NCBI GenBank assembly: GCA_035556215.1
Contig: DATMFI010000004.1
Coordinates: 66,501 to 130,500 of the forward strand
Length of the DNA stretch: 64,000 nt
Direction of reading: 5' to 3'
Origin: Palsa-892 sp035556215
GTDB lineage: Bacteria; Pseudomonadota; Alphaproteobacteria; Rhizobiales; Xanthobacteraceae
Part shown: positions 42,530 through 52,161 of the stretch, in pieces
Numbering within the stretch: the first letter of the stretch is position 1
How the letters are laid out: each line of letters starts with the position of its first letter
Position numbers and translations under genes: made by a program
The notes under the pieces: model-generated
Seen by the model: the letters and a program-made list of their open reading frames with translations, nothing else
Told to the model about the DNA's origin: nothing
Database searches by the model: none

Positions 42530-43522
42530 GTGACGGAAGTGAAGGCCGCCGTAGCGTCAACCCGCCTCGAGAAGGCGGACGCCGAAGGCATCAATGAAGC
42601 AGCGCATGTACTCGCCACCGGCGGGCTCGCGGCATTCCCGACCGAAACGGTCTATGGCCTCGGCGCCGACGCGACCAATCCGGCGGCGATCGCCCGGCTC
42701 TACGCCGCCAAGGGGCGGCCGTCGTTCAATCCGCTGATCGCGCACGTCGTCGATATCGAAGCGGCAAAGCGCGTCGGGCATTTCAACGCGCTTGCGCTGG
42801 TGCTCGCGGCGAAATTCTGGCCGGGGCCGCTCACGCTCGTCGTGCCGTCCGCGGGTGTCGCGTGCGATCTCGCGCGCGCCGGACTCGATACAGTCGGCAT
42901 CCGCGTGCCGCATCATCCTGCCGCGCAGCGCCTGCTCTCGGCATTCGGCAAGCCGGTCGCGGCTCCGAGCGCCAACCGCTCCGGCCATGTTTCGCCGACG
43001 ACGGCGGATCATGTGATGAGCGATCTCATGGGACATATCGATTTCATCCTCGACGGCGGACAAACGGCGCTCGGGCTCGAATCGACGATCGTCGATTGCA
43101 CCGGGAATGCGCCGCGCATTCTGCGCGCCGGCGGCGTGCCGCGCGAGAAACTGGAGCAAGCGCTCGGTGTGCCGCTCGCGCAGGCAGCCGCGCATGACGG
43201 CGCAGCGCCCACCTCGCCCGGCCAGCTCGCTTCGCATTACGCAACGCTCGCCGCGATCCGGTTACATGCGCGCGAAGTTTTGCCCGGCGAAGCATTGCTC
43301 GCGTTCGGTGCGCAATTACCGGAAAGCGCGGCGCAAGCTGCCGCGACGCTCAACCTTTCGCCGCGCGGCGATCTCGTGGAAGCGGCGACCAATCTGTTCG
43401 CGCATCTGCGCGCGCTCGACGCGACGGGCGCGAAGACCATCGCCGTGATGCCGATCCCGGCGCATGATCTTGGCGAGGCGATCAACGACCGCCTCGCCCG
43501 CGCCGCCGCGCCGCGCCGCTAG
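42530..43522 (+). CDS. tsaC: L-threonylcarbamoyladenylate synthase (Sua5/TsaC2)
   Basis: Makes threonylcarbamoyl-AMP for tRNA t6A37 modification. The YrdC domain (about residues 20-200) has FPTETVYGLGAD, AKGRPSFNPLI and the APSANRSG nucleotide-binding blocks. A C-terminal Sua5 domain (about 215-330) makes it the longer TsaC2/Sua5 type. I favour the GTG at 42530 because GAGAGG lies nine bases upstream; a GTG at 42503 would add nine residues. Divergent from the acyl-CoA dehydrogenase. Confidence 0.93.
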   Translation: MTEVKAAVASTRLEKADAEGINEAAHVLATGGLAAFPTETVYGLGADATNPAAIARLYAAKGRPSFNPLIAHVVDIEAAKRVGHFNALALVLAAKFWPGPLTLVVPSAGVACDLARAGLDTVGIRVPHHPAAQRLLSAFGKPVAAPSANRSGHVSPTTADHVMSDLMGHIDFILDGGQTALGLESTIVDCTGNAPRILRAGGVPREKLEQALGVPLAQAAAHDGAAPTSPGQLASHYATLAAIRLHAREVLPGEALLAFGAQLPESAAQAAATLNLSPRGDLVEAATNLFAHLRALDATGAKTIAVMPIPAHDLGEAINDRLARAAAPRR

Positions 43523-43601
43523 TCATGTGGTAATCGCCGGGCTCGTATGAGGGACCGGCCGCACTCTCGCCCGCGCTGGCGGGATCGTCTATTCTAGCGC
43601 C

Positions 43602-44156
43602 ATGCATTTGCGTGCCGTTTTCCTTGCTTTCCTGCTGCTCACCTTCGCCGCGCCTTCCGGCGCCGAGGTGGAAAAGTTCATGCGCCCGTCAGGCGGCAGC
43701 CTGCAGCCGTATTTCCGCATGAAGTTCACCCCGCCCGCGGGCTGGGTGCAGGACGACAACGCCACCCGCGAAAACGGCGTGGCGATCTACGTCCCCGAGG
43801 GCGAGGACTACAGCAGCGCGCCCGCGCTCATCTATATTCGCGTCTCGTACAATTCCGATCATCGCAGCCTCGCCACGTTCATCGAGGTCGCGCATGAGCG
43901 CTGGAAGGCGGCGGTGAAAGATTCGAAAATCGAAAAGCGCCCGAGCGAGAAACGTTCGAGCGGCCAGCCGGGCTTCCAGATCTATCACTTCACCAATCCG
44001 AGCCACCCGCAGCAGGCTTATGAGATGATGGCCTATGGCGAGGACAAGGATAAGGACGGCAACGCCTTCTTTCTGATGATCGCGCTCACCGGCGCTTCAC
44101 AAAAGGCGCTTGCCGATGCCGAAGCAGCCTATCGCGCGAGTCTGCGCGCTCATTAA
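43602..44156 (+). CDS. Exported hypothetical protein (184 residues)
   Basis: Secreted protein with signal peptide (AVFLAFLLLTFAAPSGA). Mature part has PPAGWVQDDNATRENGVAIYVPEG, a pattern like the PsbP-like or general lipocalin-like secreted families seen in proteobacteria, but no firm match. It ends ASLRAH, 14 nt before the FAD oxidase start, so co-transcription is likely. No catalytic residues recognised. Confidence 0.7.
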   Translation: MHLRAVFLAFLLLTFAAPSGAEVEKFMRPSGGSLQPYFRMKFTPPAGWVQDDNATRENGVAIYVPEGEDYSSAPALIYIRVSYNSDHRSLATFIEVAHERWKAAVKDSKIEKRPSEKRSSGQPGFQIYHFTNPSHPQQAYEMMAYGEDKDKDGNAFFLMIALTGASQKALADAEAAYRASLRAH

Positions 44157-44170
44157 CACCGGAACCAATC

Positions 44171-45603
<1,433 letters not shown>

Positions 45604-45607
<4 letters not shown>

Positions 45608-46038
45608 GCAAGACGCCTCCCAGCGCGAATGACGTCGTGCCGACGCTCGCCGCGAGCGCGGCCTGCTTTCGCGGCGGCAAGGTGCTGATCGCCAAGCGCA
45701 TCAAACCGTCATTGTGGAGCCTGCCGGGCGGGCGGCTCGAGCCGGGCGAGACGCTCGCCGAAGCCGCGATGCGCGAACTGTTCGAGGAAACCGGGGTCAC
45801 CGCCGAAGTTGTCGGGCCTGCCGGGCAAACGGAGGTGATCCGCAAGGACCGGAGCGGCGCAATTGTCGCGCGTTTCGAGATCCATGCCTTCGCCGCGCGC
45901 TGGATTGCCGGTGAAGCCGCACCCGGCCCGGAGGCCGCCGAAGTCGCCTGGGTCGAGCCTGAGGAAATTGCCGCCTATAACGCGACCGAAGGCTTGCTGC
46001 CGATCGTGCTCAAGGCGCGGCGGCTATTGGGCGCCTGA
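45604..46038 (+). CDS. Nudix hydrolase
   Basis: Nudix pyrophosphohydrolase of 144 residues. The Nudix box GGRLEPGETLAEAAMRELFEETGV (in about residues 41-64) matches G-x5-E-x7-R-E-u-x-E-E-x-G-u exactly, so it should be catalytic. The likely start is TTG at 45604, overlapping the oxidase stop; a GTG about 30 nt further in is possible. Preferred substrate (for example ADP-ribose or oxidised nucleotides) unknown. Confidence 0.9.
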
Positions 46039-46091
46039 CGCGCCTCTTCACCCGCCTTGCGTCCGCCACGAAACCGGAACATATCAGCAGC

Positions 46092-46658
46092 ATGTTCGCA
46101 GCCATGTTCGCAACCATGCGCCATCCGCGTTTTGCCATTGTGAGCCTCATCGCCGTGCTGCTGCTGTGGCCCGCGGTTGCGCAAGCGCAGTTCTGGTCGC
46201 CGTGGTTCTCGCGCGGCTACCGGCCGCCGCCGCGCGGCGGCGGCGTGTTCGACACGCTGCGGCCGTGGGGCGAGCCGCGCCACACACCGAGCCCAAGCCC
46301 GAAGGCACAGCAGAAGAAGGCGCCTGAAACGGCGAAGGCGCCGACCGAGGAACGGCCGGTGCCCTATGACAAGGATCTCGCGCGGCTCGCCGAACTGCTC
46401 GGCGCACTGCATTACCTGCGGCCGCTATGCGGCAGCCAGGATCGCGATCGCTGGCGGGGCGAGATGCAGGATCTCCTCGACACCGAGCAGCCCTCGCCCG
46501 AGCGCAAGGATCGGCTCGTGGCGAGCTTCAACCGCGGCTATCAGTCGTACGAGCTGACCTACCGGAACTGCACGGCCTCGGCGAACCTCGCCATCGGCCG
46601 CTCGCTCGACGAAGGCGCCAAGCTCGCCCGCGATATCGCCACGCGCTTCGGCAACTGA
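46092..46658 (+). CDS. TIGR02301 family exported protein
   Basis: Exported protein of 188 residues (or 180 from an internal ATG at 46116). The signal peptide (IVSLIAVLLLWPAVAQA) is followed by a Pro/Lys linker (PSPSPKAQQKKAPETAKAP) and the TIGR02301 domain with LARLAELLGALHYLRPLCG and NRGYQSYELTYRNCTASA (two Cys). Function unknown; the family is restricted to alphaproteobacteria. Confidence 0.85.
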   Translation: MFAAMFATMRHPRFAIVSLIAVLLLWPAVAQAQFWSPWFSRGYRPPPRGGGVFDTLRPWGEPRHTPSPSPKAQQKKAPETAKAPTEERPVPYDKDLARLAELLGALHYLRPLCGSQDRDRWRGEMQDLLDTEQPSPERKDRLVASFNRGYQSYELTYRNCTASANLAIGRSLDEGAKLARDIATRFGN

Positions 46659-46765
46659 CGGCATTTTATCCACTGCGTTAACCTTCTTTAATTTTTGCCA
46701 AGGACGAATCCGCAGGCACCCGCTAGGGTGACGGAAATCCTGCTTTTTCGCGGAGACGCATTTCC

Positions 46766-47038
46766 GTGCGCCTGATACCCTTGCCCAATTTCCTCGGCGA
46801 CAAACCGGAACACGATTCCGAGGACGAACGCCGCGCGGCCTTCGCCTATATCTCGGAAGCCTGGGAAGAAGCGCGCTTCGACGGCATCGACAGCGATTGC
46901 CTGGCGCAGGTCGCCCTGTTTTCGGCGCTCAACGAACTGGTCGCGACCTATGGCGAGGAAGCGACCTGCCGCTACACCGAGGGGCTTGCCGAGCGCATCC
47001 GCGCCGGCGAATTCACCGTCTCGCCGGTGAAGCAGTAA
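46766..47038 (+). CDS. Hypothetical protein (90 residues), conserved type
   Basis: Small acidic cytoplasmic protein (RAAFAYISEAWEEARFDGIDSDCLAQVALFSAL) with a mostly helical prediction. GTG start with GGAGACG upstream. No signal, no known motif. It converges on pyrC with its stop abutting the pyrC stop. Upstream AT-rich leader has TTAACC...TTTAA at about 46678-46691, close to but not a perfect CtrA site. Confidence 0.65.
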   Translation: MRLIPLPNFLGDKPEHDSEDERRAAFAYISEAWEEARFDGIDSDCLAQVALFSALNELVATYGEEATCRYTEGLAERIRAGEFTVSPVKQ

Positions 47039-48364
47039 TCAATCGAGATTGAACTTCACCGTTTCGCCGAGCGACGGCGAGACGAGTTCGCTTTCCCACA
47101 TCACGCGGCGGCCGCGGATGATGGTGCCGACCGGCCAGCCGGTGACCTTCATGCCATCGTAGGGCGTCCAGCCGCACTTCGAGCCGATCCAGGAATCGCG
47201 GATCGTCTCTTCGCGCTTGAGATCAACGATGGTGAAATCGGCGTCATAGCCCTCGCGGATTTCGCCCTTGCCCTTGATGCCAAAAAGTTTCGCGGGCTTG
47301 GTGGATGACAGATCGATGAAGCGCTCGAGCGAGAGCCTGCCGGCATGCACATGGTTCAGCATCACCGGCACCAGCGTCTGCACGCCGGGCATCCCCGACG
47401 GGCTCGATGGATAGGGCTTCGCCTTTTCCTCGAGCGTATGCGGCGCGTGATCGGAGCCGAGCGCGTCGGCGATGCCGCTCGTCACCCCCCACCAGATCGT
47501 CTCGCGATGCGGCTCGGGCCGGAGCGGCGGATTCATCTGCGCTTTGGTGCCGAGGCGCTCGTAGCATTCGGGCGCAGCCAATGTGAGATGCTGCGGCGTG
47601 ACCTCGACGGAAGCGACGTCGCGATGATTGGCGAGAAATTTCATCTCGTCGCCGGTCGAGATGTGCAGCACATGCACCCTGGCGCCGGTCTCGCGCGCGA
47701 TGGTCACTAACCGCGTCGTCGCCATCAGGGCCGCCACTTCATCGCGCCACACCGGATGCGATGACGGATCGCCCTTGACCTGAAATTTCTTGCGCTCGTT
47801 GAGGCGCGGCTCGTCCTCGGCATGAAACGAGGCGCGGCGCTTGATGACCTTCAGGATCGCGCGCAGGCCCTCGTCGTCGCCGACCAGCAATTTGCCGGTC
47901 GATGAGCCCATGAACACCTTGATGCCGGCCGCGCCCGGCAGCCGCTCGAATTCCGGCAGGTGCTTCACATTGTCATGCGTGCCGCCGACGAAGAAGGCGA
48001 AGTCGCAATGCATGCGGTGATGGCCGCGCTTGACCTTGTCGGCGAGCGCCTCGGCGGAGATCGTCAGCGGATCGGTGTTCGGCATCTCGAAGACGGCGGT
48101 GACGCCGCCGAGCACCGCCGAGCGCGAGCCGCTCTCCAGATCTTCCTTGTGCGTATTGCCGGGCTCGCGGAAATGCACCTGGGTGTCGATCACGCCGGGC
48201 AGAATGTGCAGGCCCTTGGCGTCGATCCTCTCCCCGGCATCGGCCTTGGCGAGATCGCCGATTCGCACGATCTTGCCGCCGCGCACGCCAATATCGCGCA
48301 CGCCGATGCCATCGGGTGTCGCTACCGCGCCGCGCGCAAGAATGAGATCGTAGTTTTCAGGCAT
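47039..48364 (-). CDS. pyrC: Dihydroorotase
   Basis: Zinc amidohydrolase of de novo pyrimidine synthesis, 441 residues. The metal motif QVHFREPG is near residues 62-69, the carboxylated-Lys region in GIKVFMGSSTG near 150, HISTGDE near 230, and ALGSDHAPH near 305. It is of the longer class I type, close to allantoinases, so amidohydrolase substrate is the only doubt. Divergent from ygfZ, with about 105 nt between. Confidence 0.9.
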   Translation of the reverse strand: MPENYDLILARGAVATPDGIGVRDIGVRGGKIVRIGDLAKADAGERIDAKGLHILPGVIDTQVHFREPGNTHKEDLESGSRSAVLGGVTAVFEMPNTDPLTISAEALADKVKRGHHRMHCDFAFFVGGTHDNVKHLPEFERLPGAAGIKVFMGSSTGKLLVGDDEGLRAILKVIKRRASFHAEDEPRLNERKKFQVKGDPSSHPVWRDEVAALMATTRLVTIARETGARVHVLHISTGDEMKFLANHRDVASVEVTPQHLTLAAPECYERLGTKAQMNPPLRPEPHRETIWWGVTSGIADALGSDHAPHTLEEKAKPYPSSPSGMPGVQTLVPVMLNHVHAGRLSLERFIDLSSTKPAKLFGIKGKGEIREGYDADFTIVDLKREETIRDSWIGSKCGWTPYDGMKVTGWPVGTIIRGRRVMWESELVSPSLGETVKFNLD

Positions 48365-48469
48365 TTCCCTTGACCCCGCCGCCGCTTCAACGCACTTCTA
48401 CTACGTTGGTATTGTCCCCCGCCCCCTCGGCCTTACGTGCCGGGGGAGCGATTGGCAAGAATATAAACG

Positions 48470-49333
48470 ATGCAAGCCGCAATTCTCCCCGAACGAGCCG
48501 TACTTCGCATCAGCGGTGACGATGCGCGGCATTTTCTGCAAAATCTCGTCACCAACGACATTGAAAAACTCCCGAGCGGAGAAGCGCGTTTCGCCGCGCT
48601 GCTCACGCCGCAAGGCAAAATCTTATTCGATTTTTTCGTAATCGTGCGCGGAAACGAATTTTTGCTCGATGCACCGAAAGCTTCCGCTGCGGAGCTCACA
48701 AAGCGTCTTCGTTTCTACAAGTTACGCGCCAAGGTTGACATCGACGAAACGAATTTCACAGTCGCCGTTGTATTTGATGGCCAACAAAAGCCGCATTTCG
48801 ATATCGCGTTCACGGATCCGCGGCACAAGCAGTTGGGCACGCGGATTGTGTTACCGCCCGCCGAGGCTGAAAATAATCTGCGCACAGCGGGACTGGCACT
48901 CGTCGATGCCGGCGAGTGGCAGAAACATCGCATCGCGCTCGGCATTCCCGAAGGCGGCAAGGATTTCGTTTATGGCGACACCTTCCCGCATGAGGCCGAC
49001 ATGGATCAGCTCGGCGGCGTCGATTTCAGGAAGGGCTGCTTCATCGGGCAGGAAGTCGTCTCCCGCATGCAGCACAAGACGGTGGTGCGCACGCGCGTCG
49101 TGCCGGTCGCCTTCGACGGCGCGCCGCCCGCGCAAGGCGCTGAAGTAAAAATCGGCGAGAGGGCCGCCGGCACTTTCGGCTCGAGCATCGACGGGCGCGG
49201 GCTCGCGAAACTCCGGCTCGATCGTGTCGAGGACGGCCTGAAAGCCAATGAGACACTGAGCGCAGGCGGCATTACGCTTTCGCTCGTAAAACCCGATTGG
49301 GCAAAATTTCCGTTTCCCGGAGAAAGCGCATGA
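48470..49333 (+). CDS. ygfZ: YgfZ/GcvT-domain folate-binding protein
   Basis: Folate-dependent iron-sulfur-protein maturation factor, 287 residues. The defining KGCFIGQEVVSRMQHK motif (with the reactive Cys) lies near residues 186-202. The first half of the gene, up to about 48900, is visibly lower in GC than its neighbours. The stop overlaps the tag start (ATGA), and tag, the HD hydrolase and the phosphatase follow without gaps, so they form an operon. Confidence 0.92.
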   Translation: MQAAILPERAVLRISGDDARHFLQNLVTNDIEKLPSGEARFAALLTPQGKILFDFFVIVRGNEFLLDAPKASAAELTKRLRFYKLRAKVDIDETNFTVAVVFDGQQKPHFDIAFTDPRHKQLGTRIVLPPAEAENNLRTAGLALVDAGEWQKHRIALGIPEGGKDFVYGDTFPHEADMDQLGGVDFRKGCFIGQEVVSRMQHKTVVRTRVVPVAFDGAPPAQGAEVKIGERAAGTFGSSIDGRGLAKLRLDRVEDGLKANETLSAGGITLSLVKPDWAKFPFPGESA

Positions 49334-49920
49334 GCGCGGTGCTGCATGACGACGGCAAGAAACGCTGCCACTGGTGCGGCACCGATCCGCTCTATGTGAA
49401 GTATCACGACACCGAATGGGGCGTGCCGGAATACGACGACCGCGCGCTGTTCGAGAAACTCATTCTCGACGGCTTTCAGGCGGGCCTGTCGTGGATCACG
49501 ATTTTGCGCAAGCGCGACAATTTCCGCCGCGCCTTTTCGAACTTCGAGCCGGCGAAGATCGCGCGCTACGACAAGAAGAAGATCAAATCGCTGATGCAGG
49601 ACCCCGGCATCGTGCGTAACCAGATGAAAGTCGACGGCGCCGTGCTCTCGGCCAAAGCGTGGCTCGAAATGATGGAGAAAGGCCCGGGCTTCTCGGACTT
49701 CCTGTGGGACTTCGTCGATGGCAAGCCGAAGATCAACCGCTTCAAAACGCGCGGGCAGATTCCGGCGGAAACGCCGCTGTCGCAAAAGATTTCCAAGGAG
49801 TTGAAAGCGCGAGGCTTCAAATTCTGCGGGCCGACGATCGTCTACGCCTTCATGCAGGCGACCGGCATCGTCAACGATCACCTCGTAACGTGCCATCGCC
49901 ATGCGAAGCTTGCGAAATAA
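49330..49920 (+). CDS. tag: DNA-3-methyladenine glycosylase I
   Basis: Base-excision enzyme removing 3-methyladenine, about 196 residues. Zinc-snap ligands are in RCHWCGTDP and near the C-terminus VTCHRHAK; the YHDTEWGVPEYDDRALFEKLILDGFQAGLSW stretch is the family core. ATG at 49330 overlaps the ygfZ stop; the longer frame from 49297 lies inside ygfZ. Its stop abuts the HD-protein start. Confidence 0.95.
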   Translation: MSAVLHDDGKKRCHWCGTDPLYVKYHDTEWGVPEYDDRALFEKLILDGFQAGLSWITILRKRDNFRRAFSNFEPAKIARYDKKKIKSLMQDPGIVRNQMKVDGAVLSAKAWLEMMEKGPGFSDFLWDFVDGKPKINRFKTRGQIPAETPLSQKISKELKARGFKFCGPTIVYAFMQATGIVNDHLVTCHRHAKLAK

Positions 49921-50556
49921 ATGCTGATGCGCCGCTCCCCTTCCCGCCCTGTCCGCGCCTGGCAGCGCATGCTGTCGGGCCGCAGGCTCGATCTTCTCGA
50001 TCCGTCGCCGCTCGACGTCGAGATCGAAGACATCGCGCATGGCCTTGCGCGCGTCGCGCGCTGGAACGGCCAGACCAAAGGCCCGCACATCTTTTCGGTC
50101 GCGCAGCATTCGCTGCTCGTCGAAGCGATCTCGAAGCGGCAGAATCCGAACGTCGATCGCGCCTGGCGGCTTGCGGTGTTTCTGCACGACGCCGCCGAAT
50201 ATGTGATCGGCGATCCGATCAGCCCGTTCAAGGCGGCGATCGGCGCGGACTACAAGCCGGTCGAGGCGCGGCTGATGCAGGCGATCTCCATTCGCTTCGG
50301 GCTGCCGCCGTCATGGCCGCAGGCGCTGACAAAAATCGTCAAGCAGGCCGATTTCGCCGCGGCGTATCTCGAGGCGACGCGGCTTGCGGGCTTTTCCGAG
50401 ACGGAAGCGCGAAAATTCTTCGGCCCTTCGCCCCGCCTCGACGCCGCCACGGAGAAGCGCTACCTCAGCCCGTGGGGCGCGGAGCTTGCGGAGAAGCGCT
50501 TTCTCAAGCGTTTCGCGGAACTCAGCGCCGGGCTGAAACCCAAAGGCAAAGGATAA
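49921..50556 (+). CDS. HD-domain hydrolase (YfbR-like)
   Basis: Metal-dependent HD phosphohydrolase of 211 residues. HD residues: His in AQHSLL near residue 64, the HD pair in FLHDAAEYVIGD near 89-90, and Asp in QADFAAAYLE near 143. YfbR-type enzymes dephosphorylate deoxynucleoside monophosphates; the match is moderate. Starts right after the tag stop codon, inside the ygfZ-tag-HD-phosphatase operon. Confidence 0.85.
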   Translation: MLMRRSPSRPVRAWQRMLSGRRLDLLDPSPLDVEIEDIAHGLARVARWNGQTKGPHIFSVAQHSLLVEAISKRQNPNVDRAWRLAVFLHDAAEYVIGDPISPFKAAIGADYKPVEARLMQAISIRFGLPPSWPQALTKIVKQADFAAAYLEATRLAGFSETEARKFFGPSPRLDAATEKRYLSPWGAELAEKRFLKRFAELSAGLKPKGKG

Positions 50557-50565
50557 CGGCAAGAT

Positions 50566-51072
50566 ATGATCGTCGTCTGTTCGCTCGCTCGTCTTTCGAG
50601 CACCGTGCGTGAGCACGGCGCGCGCCATGTCGTCTCGCTGCTCAAGGACGGCGACAAGGTGTTTCGCCCCGAAGGCGTCGGCCCGCGCGATCATCTATGG
50701 CTCAGCATGGACGACATCGCCGACGAGATCGACGGCATGACGCCGCCGGGCGAGCAGCACGTTGCGCGGCTCATCGAGTTTCTGCCGCGCTGGGATCGCA
50801 AGAGCCCGCTCGTCGTGCATTGCTTCGCCGGCATCAGCCGCTCCTCGGCGGCGGCCTTCATCGCCGCCTGCCACGCCGAGCCGAAGAAGGACGAAGGCGA
50901 GCTTGCGCGCCGCATTCGCGCCGCCTCCCCGACCGCTTCGCCCAATCCGCGGCTCGTCGCGCTTGCCGACCGCTATCTCGGCCGCAACGGGCGAATGGTG
51001 CAGGCGGTCGCGGAGATCGGCCGCGGCCATATGGCTTATGAAGCGGAGCCGTTCGCGTTTACGCTCGACTGA
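50566..51072 (+). CDS. Dual-specificity/tyrosine phosphatase family protein
   Basis: Cysteine-based phosphatase of 168 residues. The P-loop HCFAGISRSS (HCx5RS, about residues 85-94) is complete, with a candidate general acid in the DDIADEIDG segment near 46-54. Such proteins act on phosphoproteins or phosphorylated small molecules. Last gene of the ygfZ operon; the repeat at 51088-51164 follows. Confidence 0.88.
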   Translation: MIVVCSLARLSSTVREHGARHVVSLLKDGDKVFRPEGVGPRDHLWLSMDDIADEIDGMTPPGEQHVARLIEFLPRWDRKSPLVVHCFAGISRSSAAAFIAACHAEPKKDEGELARRIRAASPTASPNPRLVALADRYLGRNGRMVQAVAEIGRGHMAYEAEPFAFTLD

Positions 51073-51087
51073 TTTCGCCCTGCGTCA

Positions 51088-51164
51088 TTTCCACTTTTCG
51101 GGATCATGCTTTATCCAGGCATGATCTTTTCCGAAAACCGGTTTCCACTTTTCGGGATCATGCT
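51088..51164. repeat. Dispersed palindromic repeat, one and a half copies
   Basis: The 23-nt sequence TTTCCACTTTTCGGG-ATCATGCT occurs at 51088-51110 and again at 51142-51164. Between them, GCATGATC (51119-51126) pairs with GATCATGC (51156-51163) around GAAAACCGG. The same family is present, as one palindrome, at 61964-62012. The second half ends 13 nt before the nadQ ATG, so the leader of that gene is made of repeat sequence. Confidence 0.8.
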
Positions 51165-51177
51165 CTAGCTTGCACTG

Positions 51178-52161
51178 ATGGCGAGCGTACCTTCCACCCC
51201 GATCGAGATCGGCCTCACCGCGGCGATTGTCGCGATGCAGGGCATCGTGCCGCGGATCCTGACGGTCGGCGGCGAGGGCGAAGGCATTGGTCTTCCGTCG
51301 GGCCCCTTCGAGCCGGTCTCGCATCGCACCTTCGAGATCGCACTGCGCACCTTCGTCGCCGAGCAGACGGCGCTCTCGGTCGGCTATATCGAGCAGCTCT
51401 ACACCTTCGGCGACCGCGGCCGCCACGCGCGCGTCGGCGATACGACGCACGTTCTTTCGGTCGGCTATCTCGCCCTCACCCGCATGCCGGAGCAGAACGA
51501 GGCGCTCGCCAAGGCGGGCGCGCGCTTTGCGCCCTGGTACAAATTTTTTCCGTGGGAAGACTGGCGCGGCGGGCGGCCGCCGATGCTGGACGATCTGATT
51601 CTGCCCGAACTGATGTCGTGGGTGAAAAAAGCGCCGCGCGGGCAAGCCAGCGAGCCGAGCCGCGCGCTCGGCCGCAAGGAGCGCGTGAAATTCGCTTTCG
51701 GCGGCGACGGCGCGCCGTGGGACGAGGAAAAAGTGCTCGAGCGTTATGAGCTTCTCTACGAAGCGGGGCTCGTCGAGGAAGCGCGGCGCGACGGCCGCGA
51801 GGCGGCGCTGGCGCGCAAACAGATCGCGCCGCTCGGTCAGCCGATGCATTTCGATCATCGCCGCATTCTCGCAACCGCGATCGCACGGCTGCGCGCGAAA
51901 CTGAAATATCGCCCGGTGGTGTTCGAGCTGATGCCGCCGGCCTTCACGCTCACCTCCCTGCAAAACACAGTGGAGGCAATCGCCGGGCGGCACCTGCACA
52001 AGCAGAATTTCCGGCGGCTGGTGGATTCGGCGGCGCTGGTCGAGCCGACCGGCGAAAGCGTGAAGGCGACGGGCGGACGGCCGGCGGCACTCTTCCGTTT
52101 CCGCCGCGAAGTCGTCGAGGAGCGCCCGGCGCCGGGGCTGCGGTTCGGAACGCGCGGCTAA
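51178..52161 (+). CDS. nadQ: NadQ/NrtR-type regulator with degenerate Nudix domain
   Basis: Likely transcription regulator of NAD synthesis, 327 residues. An N-terminal Nudix-fold domain (about 10-150) lacks the catalytic box: the corresponding RTFVAEQTA has no REuxEE. A winged-helix domain follows (about 220-310, HRRILATAIARLRAKLKYRPVVFEL ... FTLTSLQNTVEAIAGRHLHKQNFRRLVD). This layout is that of NrtR and of the COG4111 regulators of nadABC in alphaproteobacteria. It lies convergent to nadA-B-C, its stop overlapping nadC by 4 nt, and two operator-like palindromes precede nadA. Confidence 0.8.
   Translation: MASVPSTPIEIGLTAAIVAMQGIVPRILTVGGEGEGIGLPSGPFEPVSHRTFEIALRTFVAEQTALSVGYIEQLYTFGDRGRHARVGDTTHVLSVGYLALTRMPEQNEALAKAGARFAPWYKFFPWEDWRGGRPPMLDDLILPELMSWVKKAPRGQASEPSRALGRKERVKFAFGGDGAPWDEEKVLERYELLYEAGLVEEARRDGREAALARKQIAPLGQPMHFDHRRILATAIARLRAKLKYRPVVFELMPPAFTLTSLQNTVEAIAGRHLHKQNFRRLVDSAALVEPTGESVKATGGRPAALFRFRREVVEERPAPGLRFGTRG

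Noticed and set aside
46678..46691. CtrA binding site in front of the 90-residue gene
   Set aside because: TTAA-N6-TTAA has the wrong spacer (seven is expected) and there is no second supporting site.
51178..51500. Catalytic Nudix hydrolase
   Set aside because: The Nudix box residues are missing, while the C-terminal winged helix and nad gene context fit a regulator.
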